The position numbers and the translations under genes were made by a program. A stretch of DNA of 64,000 bases, taken from contig NZ_BDJF01000027.1 in the NCBI RefSeq assembly GCF_001895205.1, positions 434,001 to 498,000 on the forward strand, in the 5' to 3' direction. The notes beneath the pieces are model-generated. The model searched no databases and was not told the origin of the DNA. It saw only the letters and a program-made list of their open reading frames with translations. Shown here piece after piece: positions 52,795-62,551 of this stretch (positions within the stretch are counted from its first letter, which is position 1; each line of letters begins with the position of its first letter). Origin of the DNA: Vibrio injensis (GTDB lineage: Bacteria > Pseudomonadota > Gammaproteobacteria > Enterobacterales > Vibrionaceae).

Positions 52795-54006
52795 ATGTAT
52801 CAAGATAAAACCGCCTTATTATTTATCATGACCGCCTTAGTGACGGGATTATGTGGGGCTTTTTTTTACCCATTATCGAGTCTATTTATTGTTGAAGCGC
52901 TCGGTGCTTCGCCGATGATGCTGAGTGTGTATATGGTCATGGCGGTTATCAGCTCCGTGGTAGTATCGCAGTGGTTAGCCAGACAATCGGATCGGCACTG
53001 GCAACGCAAAGTGATTTTATTGGTCGCACTTGGCTGCTATTTGATCACTGTGGTTAGTTTTACCCTCATTCGTAGTTATTGGTTAGCGATTGTTGTCGTT
53101 ACCTTATTTGGTAGTGTAAGTGGCGCGTCGTTTGGTCAACTGTTTGCCCTTGGGCGGGAATACGCTGATCGCCATGTGGCAGATAAAACTACTTTTCTTG
53201 CCACGATGCGCGCAGGGATTGCTATTGCTTGGGTGTTTGGCCCTCCTTTGGCATTTATGCTCAAAGCCAGCTTTGGTTTTAATGCGGCGTTCAGTGTTTC
53301 TGCTGTGATTGTGACGATTGCTATTGTGCTGATTGCTAAATATTTACCGAAAGGTGTTGAAAAAGCGTCAGCCTCAGATCCTGCTGCCGCGTTATCATTA
53401 CCCAAGCAAGGGGCGGTAAAGCGGCTTATCATTTTATATTGTATGACGATGGTGTTTACCTTTGCAGCGAATAACTTATACATTACCAGCATGCCTTTGT
53501 ATCTTTCCCAAGAGTTGCTCGTTCCCGCTCATTGGTTAGGCTTACTGTTTGGGATGGCAGCGTTATGTGAAATCCCAATCATGTTGCTGGCAGGGAAATT
53601 AGCGCAGCGTTTTGGTACGACTCAACTTCTGTGCGTGGGTATAATGAGTGGTATGGCATTTTATTTGATTATGCTAACCAATACGACCTTCACCACTTTA
53701 TTATTAGCGCAAATCCTCAATGGCTTTTTTATCGGTGTCTGTGCGACTTTAGGTATGGTGGTGTTGCAGGATATGATGCCTGATCGTTTGGGGACAGCTT
53801 CCACGCTGTTTTCTAGTATTCTTAGTATTAGCTCATTAGTGGCAAGTGTAGCCTTGGGTGTTGTGGGTGAGCTGTTCAACTATTTCAGTACGCTTTATGT
53901 CTCGCTGATTGGCGCTGTGGCAGCCTTAATTTTGCTGAGATTTTTTATGGGGTTAGCCGAAAAACATGAGCAGCGCGCTAGCGTTACTTCTAACGCGCTG
54001 AACTAG
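52795..54006 (+). CDS. MFS sugar efflux transporter (SetA/SetB-like)
   Basis: The 403-residue, twelve-helix major facilitator protein resembles the sugar efflux transporters SetA/SetB. It opens with FIMTALVTGLCGAFFYPLSS, has WLARQSDRHWQRKVIL at loop 2-3, and has a long central loop rich in Ala/Ser. It probably exports sugars or sugar analogues from the cytosol. The divergent AraC gene is the likely regulator. Confidence 0.75.
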   Translation: MYQDKTALLFIMTALVTGLCGAFFYPLSSLFIVEALGASPMMLSVYMVMAVISSVVVSQWLARQSDRHWQRKVILLVALGCYLITVVSFTLIRSYWLAIVVVTLFGSVSGASFGQLFALGREYADRHVADKTTFLATMRAGIAIAWVFGPPLAFMLKASFGFNAAFSVSAVIVTIAIVLIAKYLPKGVEKASASDPAAALSLPKQGAVKRLIILYCMTMVFTFAANNLYITSMPLYLSQELLVPAHWLGLLFGMAALCEIPIMLLAGKLAQRFGTTQLLCVGIMSGMAFYLIMLTNTTFTTLLLAQILNGFFIGVCATLGMVVLQDMMPDRLGTASTLFSSILSISSLVASVALGVVGELFNYFSTLYVSLIGAVAALILLRFFMGLAEKHEQRASVTSNALN

Positions 54007-54033
54007 CCTTAATGAAGGCAATCATTAAGGCTA
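54004..54033. terminator. Hairpin terminator between MFS and trhO genes
   Basis: The 12-bp perfect stem TAGCCTTAATGA / TCATTAAGGCTA with a 6-base loop starts at the MFS stop codon. The convergent trhO gene ends 17 bases further on. Confidence 0.65.
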
Positions 54034-54049
54034 AAGCTTGAATGGCAGA

Positions 54050-55039
54050 TTAACGAGGGGTTTTTTGGTTACGTTGCTGGGCTTTACGGGCTAACTTTTC
54101 AGCTCGTTTTTGTTCGATAATCTGCGCGGTATCGCTGCCAATGTGCGCTTCACCTCTTTGTTTGGCTAACTGCACTTGTTTTTCTCTTTCACGAAAGCGT
54201 GCCAATTGTTCTTCGCTATGAGTGCCAAAGCATTGTGGACAGCTAACCCCTTGTTCAAACTGTTCACTTTGCTTATCTTGTTCGGTAATCGGTAACCGGC
54301 AGGCATTACAGATTTGGTAATCACTTTCTTGTAATCCATGACCAACCGCGACGCGGCCATCGAAGACATAACAATCACCTTGCCATAAGCTCTCTTGCTC
54401 TGGCACTTCCTCTAAGTATTTTAAAATGCCACCTTCGAGGTGATAAACCTCTTCAAATCCTTGTTCTTTAAGATAAGCGGTGGATTTTTCACAGCGAATG
54501 CCGCCGGTACAAAACATCGCTACTTTTTTATGTTTCTCAGGATCGAGGTTTTGTTTTACATAGTCGGGAAACTCACGGAAAGTCTCGGTATGTGGATTTT
54601 GAGCATGCTTAAAGGTGCCAATTTGGATCTCGTAATCGTTACGAGTATCGACGACCAGCACTTCAGGATCGGAAATCAGCGCATTCCATTCTTTCGGCTT
54701 CACATAAGTGCCAACCACATGACGAGGATTAATACCTTCAACTCCCATCGTCACGATTTCTTTTTTGAGTTTGACCTTGCTGCGCTGAAAGGGCTGCTCT
54801 GAAGCCAAAGATTCTTTATAAACGGTTCCTTTGAGGCAAGGCTCTGTATCCAGCCAAGCAATTAAAGCATCAATGCCTTCTCGTGATGAGGCAACCGTGC
54901 CGTTAATCCCTTCGCTAGCGAGTAATAATGTACCGCGGATATGATGCTTTTCCATTAGCTCAAGCAGTGGAGCTCGTAGTGTTTGGTAATGGTTAAGCTC
55001 GACAAACTTGTACAGAGCACAGACAACATAGTGACTCAT
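54050..55039 (-). CDS. trhO: tRNA uridine-34 hydroxylase TrhO (YceA)
   Basis: This 329-residue rhodanese-related protein has an acylphosphatase-like N-terminus ([13 protein letters not shown]), a rhodanese domain with the catalytic Cys in [15 protein letters not shown], and a C-terminal metal-type cysteine cluster (CNACRLP ... CPQC). TrhO makes 5-hydroxyuridine at position 34 of certain tRNAs with O2. The start has AAAGG upstream. It is a single housekeeping gene. Confidence 0.93.
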   Translation of the reverse strand: MSHYVVCALYKFVELNHYQTLRAPLLELMEKHHIRGTLLLASEGINGTVASSREGIDALIAWLDTEPCLKGTVYKESLASEQPFQRSKVKLKKEIVTMGVEGINPRHVVGTYVKPKEWNALISDPEVLVVDTRNDYEIQIGTFKHAQNPHTETFREFPDYVKQNLDPEKHKKVAMFCTGGIRCEKSTAYLKEQGFEEVYHLEGGILKYLEEVPEQESLWQGDCYVFDGRVAVGHGLQESDYQICNACRLPITEQDKQSEQFEQGVSCPQCFGTHSEEQLARFREREKQVQLAKQRGEAHIGSDTAQIIEQKRAEKLARKAQQRNQKTPR

Positions 55040-55346
55040 TGGAAACCTTTTAAAAACCGTATAAAGAGTTGGCGCGTAGTATAGCGAAGCATGGCTTGTA
55101 CAAACACGGATAGTTTATAGGGGTATAAACGGTACTTTCGGATAAAAATCGTGACAATTGAATGGAGGTTGTGCGGACTGAGACGAGCAGCATTGGCTCA
55201 ATATTCATCTTGTTCAGAAATTTCGTATGTTATTGTCAGTTTATATGGGTTTCCATCACAATTTTTTTCTCTAAACTAAGCACTATCTTAGGAAAGACAA
55301 TAACTCTTTGTCTAAATTGAATCGTTAAATTTATTGAGGAAAAGAC
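55040..55346. other. Intergenic region between trhO and doxX
   Basis: This 307-base divergent promoter region shows no gene or strong hairpin. The only clear element is the GAGG ribosome site before the DoxX gene. Confidence 0.5.
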
Positions 55347-55793
55347 ATGAAATCACTCATTACCAAGCTGGTTGAATCAAAATCTGGTTACAGTACACTG
55401 GCTTTACGTATCCCGATTGGGATTGTTTTTATGGCACACGGCGCACAAAAGTTATTCGGCTGGTTTGGTGGTTATGGACTAGAGGGAACCGGACAATGGA
55501 TGGCATCGATCGGTTTAGGCCCTGGTATGTTGATGGCATTTCTAGCCGGTAGTGGTGAGTTTTTTGGTGGTTTAGCCATTTTACTGGGCATTTTGACCCG
55601 TCCTGCTGCAGCGGTACTTTCTATAACTATGTTAGTAGCTATTTTTGCGGTTCATTTTGAGCATGGTTTATTCATGTCGAATGGTGGTTACGAATTTGCA
55701 TTAGCTTTATTGGCGGCCAGCGTGTCGTTAATGATGTCTGGTGCGGGGAAATTGAGTATCGATCAGATTATTTCTCAACGTCTTCGTGGCTAA
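55347..55793 (+). CDS. DoxX-family membrane protein
   Basis: The 148-residue protein has four hydrophobic segments and the DoxX pattern LALRIPIGIVFMAHGAQKLFG with GLGPGMLMAFLAGSGEFFGG. Family members are linked to redox or thiol stress, but no activity can be stated here. GAGGAAAAGAC precedes the ATG. It is monocistronic, ending at a bidirectional terminator. Confidence 0.85.
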   Translation: MKSLITKLVESKSGYSTLALRIPIGIVFMAHGAQKLFGWFGGYGLEGTGQWMASIGLGPGMLMAFLAGSGEFFGGLAILLGILTRPAAAVLSITMLVAIFAVHFEHGLFMSNGGYEFALALLAASVSLMMSGAGKLSIDQIISQRLRG

Positions 55794-55838
55794 GTTAGTG
55801 CATCAGCCTTAAAGCTGGTAATGAGTATCGAGATTGAT

Positions 55839-55872
55839 AAAATGCCGACTTTGTACAAGTGCGGCATTTTTT
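55839..55872. terminator. Bidirectional terminator between doxX and CPBP genes
   Basis: AAAATGCCG pairs with CGGCATTTT, and an inner ACTT / AAGT helix follows past one bulged base. TTTTTT follows on the plus strand and A-rich sequence on the other side, so both convergent genes are served. Confidence 0.85.
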
Positions 55873-55882
55873 GTTGTTTAGC

Positions 55883-56722
55883 CTATATCGAGACTTTAAG
55901 TGCGACTGGGTAAGTGAAGAAAATAAGATGGATAAAATTAAATAAGAAGTGCAAGAGCACGGCAATCCACAAACGACCACTGCAATAATAGATGGCGCCA
56001 TAGAAAGCACCAGCTAAGGTAGCAAATAGTACTAAAGTGACGCCTCCTGCTAGGTGGGCTAAGCCAAATAGACTACTCGCAATAATAATACCTAAACCAA
56101 ATCCCCACTTATCCGTTATTTTTTGTTGTAAATAGCCGCGGAAAAACGCTTCTTCTGCAACGCAGGTCAACAACGCATTATTAAGAGCAAATAACCACCA
56201 CCATGTAGGGAGCGATAACTCTGGTTTAATCGCACCGAATCCCCAAGCAAGCAATAACAAACTGAATAATGGTAGTGAAAGTAAAACCACTTGCCGCCAA
56301 GGAATGCGCTGCTGATGACCTAATAGAGTAGGATAAGCTAGCAGAAGAGCAAAGAAGACCATCGGTTTATCGAGATTCAGATAGAGATTGAAAGGGACAC
56401 TATGCGGCCCCGCCAGCACCCCATCTAAGACTTTAGGGTTTTCAAATCCTGGGATAATGTGTAACAACAATAAGCCACACCAAGCGAGCAAAGTACACTG
56501 TGCTACGGTTTGCCAACGCTTGGCGAGCGATGGTGTGTAATACGCGAGTATTAGCCCTAGTGAAACATACAAAAACGCGAGACTAGAGAGGCGTTCTATG
56601 AACCAGGCTCCAAGCAGTGAGAGAGCGAGTAAAGAGAAGGTGAGTAAAAGACGTTTTTGAAAACCCACGATTACGGCCAGCAACAAGGGTATCCAAATCC
56701 ATAAAGAGGGATGAATTAGCAT
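55883..56722 (-). CDS. CPBP-family intramembrane metalloprotease
   Basis: This is a membrane protein of 279 residues with about eight helices. The ABI/CAAX protease motifs are present: EEAFFRGYLQQ (two Glu and an Arg), then FGLAHLAGG and LHFLFNFIH with metal-binding His residues. Related prokaryotic proteins are prenyl-protein-type proteases or bacteriocin-immunity proteins; no substrate is evident. The ATG has no clear ribosome site. Confidence 0.82.
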   Translation of the reverse strand: MLIHPSLWIWIPLLLAVIVGFQKRLLLTFSLLALSLLGAWFIERLSSLAFLYVSLGLILAYYTPSLAKRWQTVAQCTLLAWCGLLLLHIIPGFENPKVLDGVLAGPHSVPFNLYLNLDKPMVFFALLLAYPTLLGHQQRIPWRQVVLLSLPLFSLLLLAWGFGAIKPELSLPTWWWLFALNNALLTCVAEEAFFRGYLQQKITDKWGFGLGIIIASSLFGLAHLAGGVTLVLFATLAGAFYGAIYYCSGRLWIAVLLHFLFNFIHLIFFTYPVALKVSI

Positions 56723-57016
56723 AAAAAATATTCTTAACGTGTGGTTTATTATTGAATGTTTATAGGGTCTGTTGACCTTTAGCGATTAAAACGTTTTTAG
56801 CTGAACCCTTCGAGCTGCGTTTATGGTTCTTTTTTACGGCGTTATCGTCTTCTCAGATAGAATACCTGTATTTCAAAGCCTCTGACTTGTATAAATAAGC
56901 CACAAATTGCTGAAAAAATCAGCTTAAAAGATCAGCAGGTCCTAATTATAGAGAATGATTAGCTGTCATCATATTCTACCAGTGAGCTGAGGTTTATTCG
57001 CTCGGTTGAGGTTGTA
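56723..57016. other. Intergenic region between CPBP and tyrS genes
   Basis: Most of the 332-base gap between these two minus-strand genes (this part and 57017-57054) shows no gene. A weak imperfect hairpin AGAAT ... ATTCT lies near 56950-56980. Confidence 0.4.
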
Positions 57017-57038
57017 AGGCACCATAATTATGGTGCCT
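57017..57038 (-). terminator. Perfect palindrome after tyrS
   Basis: The 22-base perfect palindrome consists of AGGCACCATAA and its complement with no spacer. It lies 17 bases beyond the tyrS stop; without a T tract it is a probable but weak terminator. Confidence 0.5.
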
Positions 57039-57054
57039 ATTTACACTGTAAAAC

Positions 57055-58317
57055 CTAATTGAGTTTGACCAAAGCAAACTGTTTCTTACCACGTTGAATG
57101 ACATAATAGCGATCAAACAAGGCAAACTGACTACTGAGCTGTTCTTGCTCCATACGCTCTCCATTAATGCGAATCGCACCGTTGGCTAACCATTCGCGGG
57201 CTTGACGTTTAGAGCTCGCTAAGTGAGTAACCAACATCAACTCAATAAGGTTATCCGCGTTATCCGCCTGATAACAAGGCAGCCCATCCAGTTCCAACTG
57301 CTGCAACTCAGCTAAACTCAGTTGGTTCATCTCACCACGAAATAGCGCTTGAGTGATACGCTGCGCGCTTAATAAGCCTTCTTCACCGTGTACAAAGCGA
57401 GTTAATTGTTCAGCTAGAACTTGTTGCGCTTGTGGCTTACCTGTACTGGCTTTGTCTTGTTGCTCAATGAGTTCAATATCAGACAGTGACAAAAAGGTGT
57501 AGTAGCGTAGGAAGCGATATACATCAGCATCATCGGTATTGAGCCAAAATTGATAAAAAGCATAGGGTGAAGTTTTGTTGCTATCGAGCCAGATAGCACC
57601 ACTCTCTGTTTTACCGAATTTAGTGCCATCTGATTTAGTGATCAAAGGTAGGGTTAAACCATGAACCACTTGATTATTAAGTCGGCGCGTAAGGTCGATT
57701 CCGCTCACAATATTACCCCATTGATCATTACCGCCAATTTGTAATTTGCATTGATATTGTTGATTCAAATGGGCGAAATCAAATGACTGTAGCAGGGAAT
57801 AGCTAAATTCAGTAAACGAGATCCCTTGATCTGGACGGCTTAACCGCTGCTTGACCGATTCACGGTTGATCATCGTATTGACGGAAAAGTGCTTTCCAAT
57901 ATCACGGAAAAAATCAATGACATTGATTTTTGTAATCCAATCAGCGTTGTTGACACAGAGGAGTGGCTGAGTCAGGTGTGGGGTCATCACTTGATCAATT
58001 TGCTGAGCCAAATCATTGACCCATTGCTGCACGGTGGTTGATGAGTTCAATGTTCGCTCCGCGGCTTTAAAGCTGGGGTCGCCAATCATCCCCGTTGCGC
58101 CACCAATCAGAGCAATGGCGGTATGTCCTGCATCTTGAAAGCGCTTCAACATTAATAAAGGGACTAAGTGACCAATATGTAAGCTGCCAGCAGTGGGATC
58201 GAAGCCGCAGTAAAGTGTTTGTGGACGGTTCAAGAGCTCGCTGAGCTCGTCGATAGCAGTACTTTGTGCTATTAAGCCTCGTTGGGCTAATTCATGTAGA
58301 AAATGTGCTGAGTTCAT
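57055..58317 (-). CDS. tyrS: Tyrosyl-tRNA synthetase
   Basis: This class I synthetase of 420 residues charges tRNA-Tyr. The HIGH-type motif is SLHIGHLVP, the KMSKS-type loop is KFGKTESG, the tyrosine pocket [11 protein letters not shown] is present, and a C-terminal S4 RNA-binding domain ([16 protein letters not shown]) follows. I prefer the ATG at 58317 with AAAGG upstream over 58329. The protein is close in length to E. coli TyrRS (424). Confidence 0.95.
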   Translation of the reverse strand: MNSAHFLHELAQRGLIAQSTAIDELSELLNRPQTLYCGFDPTAGSLHIGHLVPLLMLKRFQDAGHTAIALIGGATGMIGDPSFKAAERTLNSSTTVQQWVNDLAQQIDQVMTPHLTQPLLCVNNADWITKINVIDFFRDIGKHFSVNTMINRESVKQRLSRPDQGISFTEFSYSLLQSFDFAHLNQQYQCKLQIGGNDQWGNIVSGIDLTRRLNNQVVHGLTLPLITKSDGTKFGKTESGAIWLDSNKTSPYAFYQFWLNTDDADVYRFLRYYTFLSLSDIELIEQQDKASTGKPQAQQVLAEQLTRFVHGEEGLLSAQRITQALFRGEMNQLSLAELQQLELDGLPCYQADNADNLIELMLVTHLASSKRQAREWLANGAIRINGERMEQEQLSSQFALFDRYYVIQRGKKQFALVKLN

Positions 58318-58466
58318 ACGGCCTTTCATCTTTTATAGACTGGATTTGGCCAGAATACGGATAAAATCGATCTGAGACGATGTCCCTAAAGGGATAGATA
58401 GGGTAATTTATGGTGAGGGGAAATAATCGCTGACGTGAAGCTGATTTGGGCGCGTTAACCCTGCTC

Positions 58467-59258
58467 TCAATAGCCTTTGGTGATCAAATGGTTTAAAAAT
58501 AATTGGAATAATTCACTTAATGATGAGATTTGCAATTGCTGGTAAATACGTTTGCGGTGGTTTTTTACCGTCCCGTGACTAATGCTAAGCTGCGCGGCGA
58601 TTTCTTGAGAATCGAGTCCTTGAACCAATAACGTAGTGATTTGTTGCTCGCGAGGAGTCAGGCAATCGGTGGCAAAATCAGCGATAGCTGCTGCTACCCA
58701 GTGGCGTAAATCATGCTCTGATTGACTGTTTTCTGCCAGAAATAATGCTTGTGATCCCCAATGTTGGCGGCATAACGCCTGCAAAACAGGAAACCTCTGC
58801 TTTAAGCCATTAATTTGTTGCTGTGAAATAGGCTGATCGGTTTGTAGCATGCCTAAGTAGATCACTATCCAGCGATTATCCTCCAGATCGACGGCAATAC
58901 AGACCTCATCTTGCCAGCCCGTTTTTTGATAAAAATCGGTATGATAATTTTCCTGCAATGGATTGACGGGTTTAAACTCGCTACGTTGTAAAATGCCGGT
59001 TTTATGTTGCTCGGCAATCGCGACATAGAAAGGATCATATCGATATGAATGGGTTAAATAGTGCTGAAATAGCAATTGACGTTGCGAGGGCAGTGAATCA
59101 TAAAGATAAATCGGGTGCTTATGCTGGCGATAGCCTAGGATCACAGCGCAGTCAAAAGTGACAAAGCGCTTAAGCAGTTGGATAAACTGAGCGGTAAACT
59201 GGGGGGTTTTTAACGCCGCGATGACCTCGCCAAGCTTTTGATATTCTATTGTATTCAT
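58467..59258 (-). CDS. LuxR-type regulator
   Basis: The 263-residue regulator has a C-terminal LuxR-family helix-turn-helix: LTPREQQITTLLVQGLDSQE, then IAAQLSISHGTVKNHRKRIY (about residues 200-255). The N-terminal 190 residues form a sensor region with no recognised acyl-homoserine-lactone pocket; WQDEVCIAVDLEDNRWIVIY is GAF/autoinducer-domain-like. It is downstream of the periplasmic rhodanese by 10 bases in the same operon. The ligand is unknown. Confidence 0.78.
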   Translation of the reverse strand: MNTIEYQKLGEVIAALKTPQFTAQFIQLLKRFVTFDCAVILGYRQHKHPIYLYDSLPSQRQLLFQHYLTHSYRYDPFYVAIAEQHKTGILQRSEFKPVNPLQENYHTDFYQKTGWQDEVCIAVDLEDNRWIVIYLGMLQTDQPISQQQINGLKQRFPVLQALCRQHWGSQALFLAENSQSEHDLRHWVAAAIADFATDCLTPREQQITTLLVQGLDSQEIAAQLSISHGTVKNHRKRIYQQLQISSLSELFQLFLNHLITKGY

Positions 59259-59268
59259 TGTGGTTAAC

Positions 59269-59640
59269 TTAATCTTTACTCACTATTAACTGGCGCATTT
59301 CATCCAGTCCACCGGCATCATGGACATGAGTAAATCCTTGCTTAATCAAGTGTTGTTTAGCGATATTAGATCGGTTCCCTGTTCGACAATAGAGAACGAT
59401 CGGTTGATCTTTGGTAAATTGAGTTAAGTCAGAGTGCATAATATCACTCAATGGGATGTGCTGAGCAGAGTGAAGGTGTCCTTGCGTGAATTCTTGTTCG
59501 GTTCGAACATCAATTAACACTGCACCTTCTGCGATCATTGACCAAGCAATTTCAGCGCGTGGTGAAGCGACGGTGCTTCCAGATAAGAGAAGGCTGATGA
59601 ATAGAGTTATTCTAGTCAAGCGTAAAATATAGCGTCGCAT
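59269..59640 (-). CDS. Periplasmic single-domain rhodanese (PspE-like)
   Basis: The 123-residue protein starts at the ATG at 59640 with GGAG six bases upstream; the in-frame TTG at 59652 is not used. A signal peptide (ITLFISLLLSGSTVAS) precedes one rhodanese domain with DVRTEQEFTQGHLHSAQHIP and the active Cys in YCRTGNRS. It transfers sulfur or binds oxyanions in the periplasm. It is the first gene of an operon with the LuxR-type regulator. Confidence 0.85.
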   Translation of the reverse strand: MRRYILRLTRITLFISLLLSGSTVASPRAEIAWSMIAEGAVLIDVRTEQEFTQGHLHSAQHIPLSDIMHSDLTQFTKDQPIVLYCRTGNRSNIAKQHLIKQGFTHVHDAGGLDEMRQLIVSKD

Positions 59641-59892
59641 CGTGTTCTCCAATCAAAATGATAAATTGAGTGTTCAATGACCCTATTTGGTTATGGGCAT
59701 TTTCTAGCATTTGATGCCGTCGATATCTATATAAGATAGGTGGGAGCGTTATTTCAATCATTTCGCAACAGTATGCCTATTTTGCGCTTTTTATTCCATA
59801 GGGTGTGATTACCTGTGCGCCAAGTGATTTAGTGATGACGATTCAGTAGTATGATATGGCTAGATTTTGCTAGGTACATAGTGATTTTGTGG
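59641..59892. other. Intergenic region upstream of the small outer-membrane protein
   Basis: No gene is visible here. A weak -10-like TATGAT at 59850 could start a short transcript of about 70 bases that ends at the terminator at 59893-59931. Confidence 0.35.
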
Positions 59893-59931
59893 CTTAGCTC
59901 TCCCCCGTGATAAAAAGGGCTAAGTTTTTTT
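59893..59931 (+). terminator. Terminator-like hairpin in the leader of the outer-membrane protein gene
   Basis: CTTAGC (59893-59898) and GCTAAG (59919-59924) form the stem of a hairpin followed by seven T residues. It lies 60 bases before the start codon with no plus-strand gene upstream, so it is either a leader attenuator or the end of a small RNA. Confidence 0.55.
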
Positions 59932-59990
59932 GTCGATTAGCCGTTAAACTAGAAACACTTTTCGCTTTAGAGACAGATAAGGACATACTC

Positions 59991-60503
59991 ATGAAAAAGT
60001 ACTTTCCAACCTTAAGCTTAGCGGCTTTATTGTTGGCTGCTGCTGCCCCCGTTTATGCTCAATCTACCCCTTTTAATATGACGGCTAGCGCTGGTCCTAC
60101 ACAAGTGTCTTATGGCGGACAAAGTGCAACGGGTTATCAATGGCAAGTGCGAGGTTCCTACCGCTTAACCCCACTTAGTTCAGTTAACTTAGGCTATGGT
60201 GAAACGCACGCTGATTTAAAAGACAAAGAAGGTGAAAAACACGCCTATAAAGCCTATACAGTGCCTTTAACGATGACGCTGCGCCATCGAATGCAGATTG
60301 GTGATGTGTATTTGCGAGCGGGGGGCCAATACTATAATCGAACCTATAAAGACATTGAAAGTGATGGGTTTGGTTTGACGGGAGCCGTAGGGGTTAACCT
60401 AAATAACATGGATGGCTCGAATTTTTCTTTGGAAATTGGTTACAGTACTCAAGGTAGCGCAGACTCAACCTCGATCACCATTGGTGCTGGGATTGGTTTT
60501 TAA
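59991..60503 (+). CDS. Small outer-membrane beta-barrel protein
   Basis: The 170-residue protein starts at the ATG at 59991 with AAGGA upstream. A signal peptide ends at AAAPVYAQ (residue 23). The rest alternates polar and hydrophobic residues in strands (VSYGGQSATGYQWQVRGSYR, SVNLGYGET, FSLEIGYSTQ) and ends in a C-terminal Phe. The size fits an eight-strand barrel of the OmpX/Ail or YfaZ type. The role (adhesion, resistance or channel) cannot be told. Confidence 0.72.
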   Translation: MKKYFPTLSLAALLLAAAAPVYAQSTPFNMTASAGPTQVSYGGQSATGYQWQVRGSYRLTPLSSVNLGYGETHADLKDKEGEKHAYKAYTVPLTMTLRHRMQIGDVYLRAGGQYYNRTYKDIESDGFGLTGAVGVNLNNMDGSNFSLEIGYSTQGSADSTSITIGAGIGF

Positions 60504-60569
60504 TCAGACTCGTTGAGCTTGCTTTTGGTATTGGGATTTTATCCATCGCCATCCCGCTTGATAAATTTG

Positions 60570-60610
60570 CCTCGAAAGTGATACTCACGATACCGTGAGG
60601 GCTTTCGGGG
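60570..60610 (+). terminator. Nested hairpin after the outer-membrane protein gene
   Basis: The outer arms CTCGAAAG / CTTTCGGG enclose an inner perfect CTCACG / CGTGAG stem with loop ATAC. It lies 67 bases after the stop and probably ends the transcript, although no T tract follows. Confidence 0.45.
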
Positions 60611-60687
60611 TGATGGTTTACCAATCTATTCATCGAATGACGGATGATAAGTACAATAAGTTGAAGTAGGTATTAGCCAAGTGTTGA

Positions 60688-62226
60688 TCACGTTTCGGCA
60701 TGGAGTTTGTTGATGACCTCATTGATAGGCATGGCTCTGGCGTAGACATAACCTTGAATTAAAAATACACCTTGTTGAGCAAGATAGTCGACTTGATTAA
60801 TCGTCTCCGCGCCTTCTGCAATCAATTCAATATTTCCTGCTTTTGCTGAAGCAATAATCGAGTCTAGCACGCTCTTTTTCACATCATCGGTTTCTATCGT
60901 ATCAACAAACATCTTGTCTATTTTTATGCTGCGAATATGCAAATGTTGTAAGTAAGAGAATCCTCCATATCCTGTGCCGAAATCATCAATTTTAAACTGA
61001 TACCCTTTTTCCATCAGTAGAGCGATTTCTTGGCTTGCAGCGGTTAAATCGTTGATAGGGATACGTTCAGTCAGTTCAAATTTTATCCGCTTAGCTTGAG
61101 GCCAATCCAGAAAGCTTAAAAGCGTTGAAAGATGCTGTTTTTCAATGTGTTCAGCGACTAAATTAATGCTAACCCAATGCGATAGTGGTAAATGTTCCAA
61201 ATCGTGTAAAACGATCTTAATGATTTGGTTGGTGATCTTAATGATTAATCCTGTACTTTCCGCAGCATGGATAAATAAATCTGGCGCGATTAGCTCTTGA
61301 CCTTTTTGCCAGCGTAAGAGCACTTCGTAACCGACGATCTTTCCAGTTCGGCTATCAATAATAGGTTGATAATAGGGAAGAAACTCATTGTCGCGAATTC
61401 CTTTTTCAATTAAGCCTTCGATTGAATTACGATAATTTCGTACAATCCAGTAACTGCCCATCAGTAAACCACCGAATAAAAGGCTCAACGGTGTACCCCA
61501 GATCAATAGGTTATGTTGTACATACTGTTGTAAGGCTTGTCCTGCCCATAGTTCTTGCTTGTTGGCGGCGGCAATACCTTGCACTGATACATGTAATGAT
61601 TGAGCATTAGTGTCGTTGAGAATAGCTTCATTGCCTCTTTGTACCAATAAAACGGGACGATCTTGATTTACAAATCGCGCTTCATAATAAAAGCAGCCGG
61701 AACAAGGTTGATTAAGTTTGCTTTGTGTCCAACTACTATCTAAAACCCAAACCGCGGTATTACCATCTTGAGAAAATTGAATCAGCAGTTCACTTTCTGT
61801 TTCTGCAATCTCAGGGGTTGCAGCGAGAGAAAACGTTGCCGCTCCTTTATTGTTTAAGTGGTTGAAAGCACTAGCTTCTAATGGATATCCAAGTGTTGAA
61901 CACTGCTCTCCTTGATTGGTTACGATACCCATAAAACGGATATAACGACTGTAATAATGAGGATCGCGAATCACTTGCCAATCATGAGGGCCACAATCAA
62001 ATTGCAGTTGTTGGATTTGCTGCTGGATCATGGTTTGTAATTCATCACTTCGCGTAGCTAAATAATGTTCAATTTGAGCTTTTTTTTGTGTCAATAATAA
62101 GCTTGTAGCGTAAGTGCTGATCAGTGGAAAAGCAGCAAAATAGATCAACAGTGGCAGAAGCAACAAAGAGAAAGCGCGTTGTCTTATGCGATTGACTGGC
62201 AAGATATTGATCCCTAAAACGGTCAT
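60688..62226 (-). CDS. EAL-domain c-di-GMP phosphodiesterase with CSS sensor
   Basis: The 512-residue inner-membrane protein has a helix at 20-45, a periplasmic domain of the CSS-motif family with Cys78 and Cys109 (ECST-type), a second helix at about 240-262, and a cytosolic EAL domain. The EAL signature is EVL at 301-303, and the catalytic set is present: Glu384, DDFGTG at 414-419, Lys436/438 and Glu471. It should hydrolyse c-di-GMP to pGpG under redox control by the periplasmic disulphide, as in E. coli PdeB/C/D/G. It stands alone on the minus strand. Confidence 0.88.
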   Translation of the reverse strand: MTVLGINILPVNRIRQRAFSLLLLPLLIYFAAFPLISTYATSLLLTQKKAQIEHYLATRSDELQTMIQQQIQQLQFDCGPHDWQVIRDPHYYSRYIRFMGIVTNQGEQCSTLGYPLEASAFNHLNNKGAATFSLAATPEIAETESELLIQFSQDGNTAVWVLDSSWTQSKLNQPCSGCFYYEARFVNQDRPVLLVQRGNEAILNDTNAQSLHVSVQGIAAANKQELWAGQALQQYVQHNLLIWGTPLSLLFGGLLMGSYWIVRNYRNSIEGLIEKGIRDNEFLPYYQPIIDSRTGKIVGYEVLLRWQKGQELIAPDLFIHAAESTGLIIKITNQIIKIVLHDLEHLPLSHWVSINLVAEHIEKQHLSTLLSFLDWPQAKRIKFELTERIPINDLTAASQEIALLMEKGYQFKIDDFGTGYGGFSYLQHLHIRSIKIDKMFVDTIETDDVKKSVLDSIIASAKAGNIELIAEGAETINQVDYLAQQGVFLIQGYVYARAMPINEVINKLHAET

Positions 62227-62551
62227 GTGTTTAGACTACTTTAGCACTCTTTGTGTCATCTACAGATGTCATGTGGGCAGATATTGCGAAAATGCTGTCT
62301 CAATAATGAGAATGCTGTATATTTAATAAGATTCTCTATCGCTGAGCATACTTAGCTCTGTACCGTAAGTGATTGACCTTGGTTGACAAAAAAATTTGAA
62401 CACTAAGACAATTTTTTGCTTCTATTCTCATCAGTTGCTGCGCAGACGCTATCTTTATAAGAGCCTGTTTTAGTATGAGTGTCATGCATCATAGGTTAAC
62501 AATACCAAGTTGTTTGTCTCTATTTGGGTTTCATTATTAAAGGAGGTGATT
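62227..62551. other. Intergenic region between EAL gene and P-type ATPase
   Basis: There is no gene in this divergent promoter region. A perfect -35-like TTGACA lies at 62383-62388, followed after 18 bases by the weak -10 GACAAT, which could drive the ATPase. AGGAGGTGAT at 62541-62550 is the ATPase ribosome site. Confidence 0.4.

Noticed and set aside
58318-58466. T-box or other tRNA-sensing leader before tyrS
   Set aside because: No T-box sequence or specifier-loop structure is visible, and these leaders are not expected in this group.
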